Source: RPQJ01 sp963700045 (GTDB taxonomy: Bacteria > Pseudomonadota > Gammaproteobacteria > Steroidobacterales > Steroidobacteraceae). From it: DNA of 64,000 bases. Location of the stretch: positions 65,613 to 129,612 of the forward strand of contig CAVOWK010000014.1 in NCBI GenBank assembly GCA_963700045.1, read 5' to 3'. Under the pieces are notes generated by a model that saw only the letters and a program-made list of their open reading frames with translations, did not search any database and was not told the origin of the DNA. Below, piece after piece: positions 43,500 to 53,668 of this stretch. Position numbers and translations under genes: made by a program. Positions within the stretch are counted from its first letter, which is position 1. The number at the start of each line of letters is the position of its first letter.

Positions 43500-44311
43500 C
43501 GCAGCACACCGAGCGCCGCCGTGCCGAGCCACTGCGTCACGTCCTGGGTGCGAAGCAGCAGGAAGAGCCCGCACCACCCTGCCACGTAGGCGATGTCCGG
43601 GCGGCCGAGTCGTGACGGCGGGCCGCTGCGGAAGTCCCCGGTGAAGCCACGGGCGCACATCGCAAGGTAGATCCGTTCTGCCCGATCCCATGTCCTCAAC
43701 AACAGTCGACCGACGAGCGTTCCATAGAGCCGAATCGACAGCGGACGGCCGCCGCCGCGCTGCTCACGGGCGACCGTCATCCGGGCGGCCTCCTCGCCGA
43801 GAACGGCCAGGTAGCGATAGAGGAAGAGTAGTTGAACCGCCAGCGAGCGAGGCATGCCCATCCGCTCCAGTGCACCGCAGATCGCCGGAAATCCCGTGAC
43901 CGCGACCAGCGCAATGGCGGCGGCCGTCGCCAGCAACGATCGCATCACGATCGAAAGCAGCGAGATCCAGCCGCCGCTTATTTGCAATCCGCCCAACTGT
44001 ACCAGCACCTCACGATCAAACCACGGGTTCGGCAGTCCGATCAGCAGCGCCACCGGCAGCACGAGCGTGACCTTGCGCAACAGGAATGCGATCGGCAACC
44101 GGGCCGCCGCGGTGACCGCCAGCGGGAACACGAAAAACGGGACGAGCGACGCCACCGCGTAGCGGTGGAATGACATCGTGCAAACGATGAAGACCAGCGT
44201 GACGAGGACCTTGGCGCGGGCGTCGAGACGATGCAGCGCGGAGTCGCCGGTCGCCAGCAGATCGAGGCGCCGGAAGTCGAGAAGGCCAGTGAGGACTGCG
44301 GGTGCGGACAC
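43496..44311 (-). CDS. ECF transporter transmembrane protein (NikQ/CbiQ)
   Basis: A 271-aa membrane protein with about six helices. The CbiQ family features are the N-terminal LHRLDARAKVLVTL and a coupling-helix region AARMTVAREQRGG, followed by RAERIYLAMCARGF (the second, Ala-Arg-Gly type coupling motif). It joins the ATPase to the substrate-specific NikMN. It starts 4 nt after the upstream gene and overlaps the downstream one. Confidence 0.92.
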   Translation of the reverse strand: MSAPAVLTGLLDFRRLDLLATGDSALHRLDARAKVLVTLVFIVCTMSFHRYAVASLVPFFVFPLAVTAAARLPIAFLLRKVTLVLPVALLIGLPNPWFDREVLVQLGGLQISGGWISLLSIVMRSLLATAAAIALVAVTGFPAICGALERMGMPRSLAVQLLFLYRYLAVLGEEAARMTVAREQRGGGRPLSIRLYGTLVGRLLLRTWDRAERIYLAMCARGFTGDFRSGPPSRLGRPDIAYVAGWCGLFLLLRTQDVTQWLGTAALGVLR

Positions 44312-44315
44312 GGAA

Positions 44316-45350
44316 TCAGCGCCGCTCCGACCAGAGCTTCAACGCGACCCCGACGAGCAATGCGAGCGCAAGGGTGATCGAACCGCCGACCACACCAGCC
44401 AGGGATTTGCCAAGACGATCACTGCCCCCGCCATTGGTGATCGCACTCGGCGCCTGATTCTGCTCGGCGGCTCCAGCCGTCTCGCGCCGAAATCCATAGC
44501 CAGGCAATAGAGTCATCCTCTGTTGCAAGCGACCCAGCGCAGCCTGGACGCCGGTCTGCGGTGATTCGGGCTCCCGTGCACCGGTGATTCTGGCGACCGA
44601 CCATTCGAGTCCGTCCGGGTTCTTCGATGCGAACCAGGCACCCACGCCACCCAGCGCAAGCGCGACGACCAGGAAGGCGGACGCTATGCCGCGCACGGAG
44701 TGCCCGGAACGCGCAGCCGTCGGCAACATGCCGGGACGTGCAGCGCGAACGAAGGAGATGACGGCAGCGGTGACCACACCCTCGACGATGCCGATCGCGA
44801 GATGGATCGGCAGCATGAACGTGAGGAACGTGCCGAACGGCAGCGCCGAAATACCCGAGGCTACGGTCTGCAACACAACCGCGAACGCGCCCAGCTGCAG
44901 CGACAACACCGCCGCAAGCACAGCGGCGACCGTAGCGCGAGCGGTACCGGGCGCTTCCCCGGCGAGGCGTCGGTAGAGGGGGTAGCCGATGAACGCCGGG
45001 AAGAAGCCGAGGTTGAAGATGTTGCAGCCGAGTGCGAGCAGTCCGCCGTCGGCGAAGAACAGCGCCTGCACGATGAGCACCGAGGCCATGACGAGGAAGG
45101 CGGCGTGCGGGCCGAGCAGGATCGCGAGCAGCAAGCCGCCGCCGAGGTGGCCACTCGAACCGGTACCGGGGATGCTGAAATTGATCATCTGCGCGGCGAA
45201 CAGGAACGCGCCGAGCACGCCCATCAACGGCACACGACGGTCGTCCGCCTCCTGGCGCAGCCGGCGCGAGCAATACGCGACCGTGACCGCGGTTGCAGCC
45301 CACATCGTCCCGCCGACCGCGGGCGACAGCAGTGCGTCGGCCATGTGCAT
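44316..45350 (-). CDS. Substrate-specific component NikMN (CbiM-type, fused NikN/PDGLE domain)
   Basis: A 344-aa membrane protein. The N-terminus is MHMADALL, in which Met1-His2 chelate the metal in CbiM/NikM. The CbiM core runs to about residue 215; the C-terminal part has one helix, then NPDGLEW (PDGLE motif of NikN), a periplasmic stretch and a final helix. NikM and NikN are thus fused. Nickel rather than cobalt is preferred because of the adjacent nikR and the absence of cobalamin genes or a B12 riboswitch. Confidence 0.92.
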   Translation of the reverse strand: MHMADALLSPAVGGTMWAATAVTVAYCSRRLRQEADDRRVPLMGVLGAFLFAAQMINFSIPGTGSSGHLGGGLLLAILLGPHAAFLVMASVLIVQALFFADGGLLALGCNIFNLGFFPAFIGYPLYRRLAGEAPGTARATVAAVLAAVLSLQLGAFAVVLQTVASGISALPFGTFLTFMLPIHLAIGIVEGVVTAAVISFVRAARPGMLPTAARSGHSVRGIASAFLVVALALGGVGAWFASKNPDGLEWSVARITGAREPESPQTGVQAALGRLQQRMTLLPGYGFRRETAGAAEQNQAPSAITNGGGSDRLGKSLAGVVGGSITLALALLVGVALKLWSERR

Positions 45351-45413
45351 TGAGCGCTCTCCTGAAAAGCGCAGGGCCTCGAAGCTTTCGCGGCAGCCGC
45401 CAAGAGCCGCCGC

Positions 45414-45441
45414 GTAGGATCTATTTATACAATACTCTTAC
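45414..45441 (-). promoter_or_regulatory. Candidate NikR operator 2 (permease promoter)
   Basis: GTAGGAT-N14-CTCTTAC, the same 28-bp span as the site at 42190; 5 of 7 arm positions are self-complementary. It covers a minus-strand TATAAA (45429-45424), a plausible -10 for the NikMN gene 64 nt away. Weaker than operator 1. Confidence 0.5.
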
Positions 45442-45565
45442 GTCCACGGACGGTGCGGCAGACCGGTACTTACCGCAGTGGTCGCCGGACCGCGCCTTGG
45501 CCGGGAGCAGCGGCACATGTGATGATGGCAACCAGCACCTTGCTGCGGTAACGATTGAGGTCGTC

Positions 45566-46045
45566 ATGTCCACAGAGAGCCGTTTGCAACGACGCGAGGT
45601 CATCGCGGGATTGGCCGGCCTGGGCGCCGCCCTGACGAGCGCCGCGACCATCGCGCAGTCCACGCCTGCCGGGAAAGTTGCACCGACGCCGGCACCCCTC
45701 TCGGCCCAGCACAAGGCCGTCATCGATTCGACCGCGGAGTGCCTGCGCGCCGGCCGCGTGTGCCTCGCACGCTGTACCGACCATCTCGCCGCCGGAATGG
45801 ACACCATGGCGGATTGTCAGCGCGCCGTGATGAACATGTTGTCCGTCGTCGGGGCCATGGCCGACGTGGCCGGTTTCGCCAATGCGGCGCCGGCGAACAT
45901 CCAGTCCCTCGCCGCGACCTGCGCGCGGTTCTGCGACACGTGCGCCGAAGCGTGCGAGCCACACGCTGCACACCACGCGGAGTGCAAGGCCTGTCGTGAA
46001 GCATGCCTCGCATGCGCCAAGGCTTGTAAGGCGCTCGCCGCATAG
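45566..46045 (+). CDS. Csp1-like four-helix-bundle copper storage protein
   Basis: A 159-aa protein with a Tat-type signal (QRREVIAGLAGLGAALTSAATIA) followed by a helical domain with 13 Cys spaced as CxxxxxxC, CxxC and CxxxC along the helices (for example FCDTCAEAC and ECKACREACLACAKAC). This is the pattern of exported Csp1 proteins, which store many Cu(I) ions in a four-helix bundle. Divergent from the nickel permease. It heads a copper module with the DUF2946-like protein and an OprC-type receptor. Confidence 0.9.
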   Translation: MSTESRLQRREVIAGLAGLGAALTSAATIAQSTPAGKVAPTPAPLSAQHKAVIDSTAECLRAGRVCLARCTDHLAAGMDTMADCQRAVMNMLSVVGAMADVAGFANAAPANIQSLAATCARFCDTCAEACEPHAAHHAECKACREACLACAKACKALAA

Positions 46046-46138
46046 GGACGCAGGTCTCCCGTCTGCGAGACGGGCCCGCGGTGGATTGCGGATAACCGCA
46101 GGTCGCGCAGCGCGCTCGCCTTGACCTAGACTGGCGTC

Positions 46139-46546
46139 ATGAATGTCCGCTGGACACAACGCCGCAGAACCCACCTCTGGGTCGCCCTGCTGCTGTTGCC
46201 TGCGTTGGCGAGCCGCATGCTGGTACCGCCAGGCTTCATGCCGGGCACGGACGCAAATCATGCGCCCACCATGCAGATGTGCCATGGCGCCGGGCCGCTG
46301 CCGCAGGGCGCGCACTCGCCCGCGAAGGACGACGGACAGCGGCCTGGGAGTCCCGCGCATCACGAATCGCCTTGCGTCTTTGCGGCCGCCGGCACGGCTG
46401 CGCCACCACCGACCACGCTGACGGTTCTCGGCGGCGCTGCGACGCCTGACGCCATTCCGTCGCCACCGGAACCTGCCGTTGTCTTTCGGACACAGCATCG
46501 AGCCAATCCTCCCAGGGCGCCTCCCGCCTTCGTCAGCCCTGCCTAG
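46139..46546 (+). CDS. DUF2946-like small protein
   Basis: A 135-aa protein with an N-terminal hydrophobic helix (LWVALLLLPALASRMLVPPGFMPG) and a Met/Cys/His segment MQMCHGAG, then a Pro/Ala-rich tail with CVFAAAG. The arrangement (helix, (R)xLVPxGFMP, then a Cys) matches DUF2946 proteins, which are often beside copper receptors. Probably a membrane-anchored periplasmic protein; function unknown. It lies 93 nt after the Csp-like gene. Confidence 0.65.
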   Translation: MNVRWTQRRRTHLWVALLLLPALASRMLVPPGFMPGTDANHAPTMQMCHGAGPLPQGAHSPAKDDGQRPGSPAHHESPCVFAAAGTAAPPPTTLTVLGGAATPDAIPSPPEPAVVFRTQHRANPPRAPPAFVSPA

Positions 46547-46791
46547 GGCTCGACTGCCCGTTTGACGCCGGGCGCCTTCATCGGCGCCCCGGCTTCGGCC
46601 CGCCGGGCATCCGCTGTACTGCTCGTAGTCTCATCTCGACCGCTGCGCACCCAGGCGGCGGTCGCGGGCTACGCATGGCAGTGCGATGAATCGGTGACGG
46701 CCAACCGCAACGACGTCGGACGGCGCTGGAAGTCGGCCCAGCGGGGCTTCGGCAGAACTCCCACTCCCCATCTTTTTTGGAGTCTGAAGAC

Positions 46792-49131
46792 ATGCGACCT
46801 CGTCCGATTGCAGTTGCCGTATTCCTGGCCCTCTACGCCGCCCAAGGCGTGGCGGCGGAAGATGGCTCCAACCTCGAAGAAATCCTCGTCACGGCCCGCC
46901 GGATTCTCACCCCCAGCTTCGGCGCCATGGGCCTCGACAGCGCCGAGATTGCCCGCAAGCGCGCCCGCACCAGCGACACCGCCAGTCTGCTCGCGGATCT
47001 GCCCGGGGTGAGCGTCTATGGCGCCGGAGGGGTTTCCAGCCTGCCGGTCATCCGTGGTCTCGCGGACGATCGCCTGCGCACCCAGGTGGACGGCATGGAC
47101 CTCGTGGCTGCCTGTCCCAACCACATGAACTCACCGCTCTCCTACATCGACCCCACGGCCGTGGCCAACGTCGATGTGTACGCCGGCGTCACGCCGGTCA
47201 GCGTCGGCGGCGACAGCATCGGCGGCAGCATCGTGGTGCGCTCCGCGGACCCGGCGTTCGCGCAGCCCGGCGCTCATCTCCTGAAGGGTGAAGCCGGTAC
47301 GTTCTATCGCAGCAACAACGATGGCTGGGGCGGGAATCTCTCCGGCACCTTTGCCACCGAAAGCCTGAGCCTCGGCTACACGGGCGCCTACACCCAATCC
47401 GACAACTACACGGCCGGCGACGATTTCAAGAGCTACACGTTCACGGGTCGAGCAGGCCACACGCTGCCGACGGACGAGGTGGGATCCTCCGCCTATGAAT
47501 CCAGCAACCAGGCGGTCCGGCTCGCCTGGCAGAGTGGCGGTCACCTGCTGGACTTCACCTATGGTTTCCAGGACATCCCGTACGAGGGCTATGCCAACCA
47601 GCGCATGGACATGACCGAGAACAAGAGCGACCAGTTCAATCTTGCCTACACCGGCAGCCTCGGCTGGGGAACCCTGCAGGCGCGGGCCTATTACCAGCAT
47701 ACCGAGCACGAAATGGATTTCGGCGACGACAAGCGCTTCTGGTATGGCCCCGGGCAACCGCCCAGCGGCTCGGGCGGGGACACGGCCGTAAACGGCACAC
47801 CGTGCTCGCCGATTTCCGGCTCAATGATGGTGAGCGGCCAGATGATTGGTTGCGCCGCCGGCATGCCGATGAAGACCGACGGCAAGAACACGGGAGTCAC
47901 AGTCAGCGCGGCGATCCCGCTGGCCGAGCAGAGCCTGCTGCGCGTCGGCGGCGAGTATCAGGAAAATCGGCTGGACGACTGGTGGCCGCCCTCCGGCGCG
48001 GGCATGTGGCCCTACGACTTCCTGAACCTGAACGACGGGCAGCGTGACCGTTATGCCGCCTATGGGGAATGGGAAGTCAGCAAGGAACGCTGGACGCACA
48101 TCCTGGGCATCCGCTTTGAAACCGTGGACATGAATGCGGGCCCGGTTCACGGCTACAACCTCGACTCCTATCCGACCAGCGGAGTCGGCGGCATGGGCAA
48201 CCAGACGCGGGACGCGGCGCTCTTCAACACTAAGTCACGCGGCAAGTCGGACGACAACTGGGACCTGTCCTGGCTCGCTCGCTTCACGCCGGCGGATACC
48301 CAGACCTACGAGATCGGCCTGGGGCAGAAGACCCGCTCGCCCAACCTGTACGAGCGCTACACCTGGTCCACCTGGCAGATGGCGGCGTTCATGAACAACT
48401 TCGTCGGCGACGGCAATGGCTACGTGGGCGACGTGAACCTGAAGCCCGAGGTGGCTCGAACGGTGAGCGTCACCGCCGACTGGCACGATGCCGGCTCGGA
48501 GCACTGGAGTGTCAAGGTGACGCCGTACTACACGGACGTGCAGGACTACATCGACGCGGTGCAGTGGGACGCCGCGGCGAACGCGCCTCGCGCCGTGCCG
48601 GTGGTCGGCAACTTCACCGTGCTCAGGTACGTCAACCAGTCCGCCCGCCTCTATGGCGCGGACCTCGCGGCGGACTATCGTCTGACGGGCACGACGGACT
48701 ACGGCAAATTCTCGGCCCAACTCGTGGCGAGCTACACCCGGGGCACAAACGAGGACACGGACGGCAACCTTTACAACATCATGCCGCTGAACGCCAAGCT
48801 GGCGTTCACGCATGAACTTGGTTCGTGGCGCAATACTCTGGAGGGCGAATTCGTGGCGGCGAAAGATGACGTCTCCGCGGTACGCAACGAAATGCAGACC
48901 GCGGGCTACGGCCTTGCGCACCTGCGCAGCCGCTACGAGCGAGCCTCCTGGAGCGTGGAGCTCGGCATCGAAAACCTGTTCGACCGCTACTACGAGCTGC
49001 CGCTGGGCGGTGCTTACGTCGGTCAGGGCACGACGATGACCATCCCGCCCGTGCCCAATCAACCGCAATGGGGCACTCCCGTACCCGGGGCAGGCCGTTC
49101 GATCTATGCGGGTGTCAGCATGAAATTCTGA
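46792..49131 (+). CDS. OprC-type TonB-dependent copper receptor
   Basis: A 779-aa receptor. Signal peptide ending near AQGVAAE (22), EEILVTARR, and a plug with DGMDLVAACPNHMNSPLSYID. The copper-site pairs of OprC are both present: CxxxM (C108, M112) and HxM (H306, M308, in TEHEMDF). Barrel ends AGVSMKF. It would import copper, or act as a copper-binding porin. The ATG at 46792 follows GGAG by 9 nt. The 245-nt gap before it holds a GC hairpin near 46568-46595 but no gene. Confidence 0.92.
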   Translation: MRPRPIAVAVFLALYAAQGVAAEDGSNLEEILVTARRILTPSFGAMGLDSAEIARKRARTSDTASLLADLPGVSVYGAGGVSSLPVIRGLADDRLRTQVDGMDLVAACPNHMNSPLSYIDPTAVANVDVYAGVTPVSVGGDSIGGSIVVRSADPAFAQPGAHLLKGEAGTFYRSNNDGWGGNLSGTFATESLSLGYTGAYTQSDNYTAGDDFKSYTFTGRAGHTLPTDEVGSSAYESSNQAVRLAWQSGGHLLDFTYGFQDIPYEGYANQRMDMTENKSDQFNLAYTGSLGWGTLQARAYYQHTEHEMDFGDDKRFWYGPGQPPSGSGGDTAVNGTPCSPISGSMMVSGQMIGCAAGMPMKTDGKNTGVTVSAAIPLAEQSLLRVGGEYQENRLDDWWPPSGAGMWPYDFLNLNDGQRDRYAAYGEWEVSKERWTHILGIRFETVDMNAGPVHGYNLDSYPTSGVGGMGNQTRDAALFNTKSRGKSDDNWDLSWLARFTPADTQTYEIGLGQKTRSPNLYERYTWSTWQMAAFMNNFVGDGNGYVGDVNLKPEVARTVSVTADWHDAGSEHWSVKVTPYYTDVQDYIDAVQWDAAANAPRAVPVVGNFTVLRYVNQSARLYGADLAADYRLTGTTDYGKFSAQLVASYTRGTNEDTDGNLYNIMPLNAKLAFTHELGSWRNTLEGEFVAAKDDVSAVRNEMQTAGYGLAHLRSRYERASWSVELGIENLFDRYYELPLGGAYVGQGTTMTIPPVPNQPQWGTPVPGAGRSIYAGVSMKF

Positions 49132-49222
49132 CGCGGCCACCCGATCGACCACCGGCTCCCGATCGCCTGTCGCAGTCCACGAATGTCAGCTCCAGGGCTG
49201 CGGCGGGCGAGGGAGCAGGACC

Positions 49223-51334
49223 TCAGAGCTTGAAGGTGAACCGCGCTCCGAACGTCCGCGGCGGCTCGATGAAGACGTCGGCGTACGGCCCGAACTGGCC
49301 GGTCGTCGCTGCCGCGAGTACCGCCTCGTTTTCGATGTTCTTCACCCAGAGTCCCAGGCTCCAGCGATCGTCGGGCGCGTAGTACGTGACCGATGCATCG
49401 GTCTTGAAGTAGTCCTGCTGCTCGGTGCCGCGGAACTGCGCGAACGTGCCCCAGAACGAATCCTCGTAGCGTGTCTCGACACGCGCGAGCATGCGACCCG
49501 GACCGACCGGGAATTCGTGCTGGTATCCGGCGGACACCGTCCACTCCGGCGCGTTCTGCAGCGGGTAGCCGCCGAAATCGCGGTTCGGGATACCCATGTT
49601 CACTTCGTCCGGGACGATGAAGTCGTCGTACTCGGCATTGAGGTAACCCACCGACAGGTTCAGCCGGTCGCGACCGGTCGGCGCGAACAGCACGTCGAGC
49701 TGGTTGCCCCAGATCGTCGTCTGGTCGGCATTGAAGGTCGTCAGCAGCGCGGTGTTCAGGTTGAACGACTGCACCAGCAGGTCTTCGTAGTCGTAATAGA
49801 AGATCTCGTCGTTGACCTGCAGGCGATCGTCGAGGAAACGACTCTTGATGCCGGTCGTGTACGCCGTCATCGTCGCCGACCGCACCAGGTTCGACAGCTC
49901 GTCCGTGGCTGGAAACGCGTTGTACGTGCCCGGCTGGTAACCGGTCTGGATCGTCGCGTACGCCATCGCGTCCGCGCCGAGGTCCAGCTCGACGCCCAGC
50001 TTCCAGTCGACGTTGTCGTAATCCTCGTCGGCCGAGAACGGCACGCCGAACGCCGTCTGCCCTTCGCCTTCGCGCTGGTCCCAGCTGAACCGGGCGCCCG
50101 CCGTGACACGCACGGCGTCGGTCAGCGAATACGTCGCCTCGCCAAAGGCCGCATAGCCTTCGAGCCGGTTGCGCGAAATCTGCGAGAGCGGAAAGCCCCC
50201 AACGATGAAATCGCCGGAGTTCGTGACCTGGTATGCATACAGGCCGCCGAGCCACTGCAGCCTCGAGTCCGTGTCGCTCGCGAGGCGCAACTCGTTGGTC
50301 ACCTGGTTGTAGTGCGCGGTAAGCAGCGCTGGAATGTTTTCAAGCCAGTAGTCCGCGGACCAGTCCAGGTAGAAGTAGCCGGGGATGTAGGTGAGCTTGG
50401 CATCACCCAGGTCCCAGTCGACCTGCGCACCGAGCACCATGTTCTCGAAATCCTGTGGCGACGCCGTCGGCGCACCCGGGTCGATGCGGTCGTCCCAGGG
50501 GTCGCTGGTGTTGAACGCATTGGGATTGCCGTCGAACGTGCCGTTGTTGAAGCCGCGACGGACGAGGTTCGGCGACTTGCCGTCCTTCTTCGCACCGTGC
50601 AGCCAGACGTAGACGTCCAGGTCGTCGGTCGGCGCGTAGAGCGCCGAGAGCCGGCCTGCGTAGTCCTGCTGGGAATCCGCGCCCGTCTGCAGGTAACCGT
50701 CGCGCTCGATGTAGTCGAATGCACCGCGCAGGGCAAGGTGCTCCGACACGGGCAGGTTCTGCACGATCGTGCCGTGCAGCAGCGAATAGTCGCCCACCTC
50801 GAGCACGCCGCTGGTCTCGAGTTCCTGCGTGGGTCGGTTGAACTCGACGTTGACGGCGCCGCCGAGCGCCGCGCGTCCGTACAGCGTGCCCTGCGGGCCC
50901 GGCAGCAACTCGATCGACGCGATGTCGAACAGGCCGACGCTGGTGCCTTCGCGCGGGATGTACACGCCGTTGAAATTGAAGGCGTTGGGCGGCTCGATGT
51001 TGGGCAGGTCGAGCGTCGAGCCGACGCCGCGTATGTAGAGCTCGGTCGAGGCGTTCTCGGCCTGGAACCGGACCAGCGGCATCAGGTTCTGCACGCCGCG
51101 GATGTCGTACACGCCGGCACTGACCAGGACGTCCCCTGAAATCGCCGTGATGGCGGCGCTGGTCTTCTGCAAGTCCTCGGTGACCTTCTGGGCGGTGACC
51201 GTGATGACTTCGAGTCCGGCACCCTCGGCGCCAGCCCCGACCCCGGCATCGTCAGCAATGGCGAGGGCGGGAATGAACTGCAGGGCGATGGCAGCCCGCA
51301 GGGGCCACGAACGGGAAAACGGCTTGTGCATCAT
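49223..51334 (-). CDS. TonB-dependent receptor, ligand unknown
   Basis: A 703-aa receptor: signal peptide ending near LAIADD (28), VITVTAQKVTEDLQKTSAAI TonB-box region, plug with IELLPGPQGTLYGRAALGGAVN, barrel ending FGARFTFKL. The start may be the second of two adjacent ATGs (51331). No riboswitch, metal operator or island palindrome is visible upstream; the tRNA-Arg gene lies just upstream on the same strand. No neighbour suggests a ligand. Confidence 0.9.
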   Translation of the reverse strand: MMHKPFSRSWPLRAAIALQFIPALAIADDAGVGAGAEGAGLEVITVTAQKVTEDLQKTSAAITAISGDVLVSAGVYDIRGVQNLMPLVRFQAENASTELYIRGVGSTLDLPNIEPPNAFNFNGVYIPREGTSVGLFDIASIELLPGPQGTLYGRAALGGAVNVEFNRPTQELETSGVLEVGDYSLLHGTIVQNLPVSEHLALRGAFDYIERDGYLQTGADSQQDYAGRLSALYAPTDDLDVYVWLHGAKKDGKSPNLVRRGFNNGTFDGNPNAFNTSDPWDDRIDPGAPTASPQDFENMVLGAQVDWDLGDAKLTYIPGYFYLDWSADYWLENIPALLTAHYNQVTNELRLASDTDSRLQWLGGLYAYQVTNSGDFIVGGFPLSQISRNRLEGYAAFGEATYSLTDAVRVTAGARFSWDQREGEGQTAFGVPFSADEDYDNVDWKLGVELDLGADAMAYATIQTGYQPGTYNAFPATDELSNLVRSATMTAYTTGIKSRFLDDRLQVNDEIFYYDYEDLLVQSFNLNTALLTTFNADQTTIWGNQLDVLFAPTGRDRLNLSVGYLNAEYDDFIVPDEVNMGIPNRDFGGYPLQNAPEWTVSAGYQHEFPVGPGRMLARVETRYEDSFWGTFAQFRGTEQQDYFKTDASVTYYAPDDRWSLGLWVKNIENEAVLAAATTGQFGPYADVFIEPPRTFGARFTFKL

Positions 51335-51403
51335 GCGCTCTGAATGGCACGCCGCGGGTCTGTGCCCCCGGCGGCCTGGAAAGTTGTCAGTGGGTGGATT
51401 GGC

Positions 51404-51480
51404 TGGCGCGGCCGGAGGGATTCGAACCCCCGACCCTCAGGTTCGAAGCCTGATGCTCTATCCAACTGAGCTACGGCCGC
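51404..51480 (-). tRNA. tRNA-Arg (anticodon UCG)
   Basis: A 77-nt cloverleaf on the minus strand. Acceptor GCGGCCG/CGGCCGC with G discriminator and encoded CCA; D arm GCTC..GAGC; anticodon stem TCAGG/CCTGA with loop CTTCGAA, so anticodon TCG; T loop TTCGAAT. Reads CGA arginine codons. Confidence 0.97.
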
Positions 51481-51504
51481 GCGTAAGGTAGGCGAATTCT
51501 ACCG

Positions 51505-52896
<1,392 letters not shown>

Positions 52897-53253
52897 TTCG
52901 CCCCGGACCTGGCCGGTGGCCGGGTTGTGTACGGCCCCGCAGCGACCGGAGGCTCCGGCGACCTCGCGTCCACCGATGAAATGGCCGAGCTGCGAAGGCT
53001 TCGGCGGCAGTGGTCACGGCAGCAGCGGTCGATTTCGGGGCGCGCATGGGCAGGATTCCAGTCGGGGATCAGGTCGGGCGGAGCCGGCATTGGACACGAA
53101 GCCGTACCGCCCTGCCAACCCCGCCGGCAGGGGTTGCGGCCCCTGTCCGGCCCGGCCCGGTCGGGCTGAAGGCTGCGGTATAGTGCCCGTCCGCGATCCG
53201 CCGGCCGCTGTGGCAGGCTGCGCAACCACTGGCACTTTCGAGGTTCCAACGAC
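52897..53253. other. Gap holding the lost mmsA 5' end and a promoter region
   Basis: The left half (52897 to about 53010) encodes, on the minus strand, the N-terminal part of the semialdehyde dehydrogenase; a frame break lies between about 52990 and 53017, and an ATG in the neighbouring frame is at 53047. The right half (53048-53253) is non-coding and GC-rich, and should carry divergent promoters. No clear -10/-35 pair or repeat was found. Confidence 0.55.
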
Positions 53254-53637
53254 ATGAAGATACTGCCCGCCCTTGCCCTTGCCCCGGTCCTGCTGGCGTT
53301 GAGCGCCGCCGCCGAAGCCGCCACTTGCGTCTATCCCCAGGCCCCGCAGGCACTGCCGAATGGCGCGTCCGCAACCAAGGAAGAGATGCTGGCGGCGCAG
53401 ACGCTGGTGAAGGACTACGCGAAGAACGTGCAGGAGACTTACCTGCCCTGCCTCGAACAGGACCAGACCGAGCAACTGGCGGCGCTGGATGCGGCCGATC
53501 CGAAGCTCGCCGAGAAGAAAGCCGCTGTCGAGGCGATCCATGCCAAGAAGCACAATTCGGCACTCGACGAACTGCAGGCGCTGGTGGACCGTTGGAACGT
53601 CGAGAAGAAGGCGTACTCGGAGAAGGCTGCCAAGTGA
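53254..53637 (+). CDS. Small exported helical protein, unrecognised
   Basis: A 127-aa protein: signal peptide to about residue 22 (LLALSAAAEAA), then a Lys/Glu/Ala-rich helical domain with two Cys (C25 and C66) that could form a disulfide. Long alpha helix or coiled coil from about 40 to 125. No family recognised. It is followed after 31 nt by moeA and may share its transcript. Periplasmic location inferred from the signal peptide. Confidence 0.7.
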   Translation: MKILPALALAPVLLALSAAAEAATCVYPQAPQALPNGASATKEEMLAAQTLVKDYAKNVQETYLPCLEQDQTEQLAALDAADPKLAEKKAAVEAIHAKKHNSALDELQALVDRWNVEKKAYSEKAAK

Positions 53638-53668
53638 ACCCCGGCGTTCGCCCGAGCGCCCTGTCCGC

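Noticed and set aside
45351..45565. Cobalamin riboswitch before the CbiM-like gene
   Set aside because: No B12 box or related conserved core was found; a NikR-like repeat is present instead, and nikR is in the cluster.
49517..51139. A 540-codon frame antisense to the TonB receptor
   Set aside because: Val/Arg-rich shadow of the receptor; no start signal or motif.
51404..51480. tRNA-Arg as an integration site of a mobile island
   Set aside because: No integrase and no repeat of the tRNA 3' end was seen in the window.
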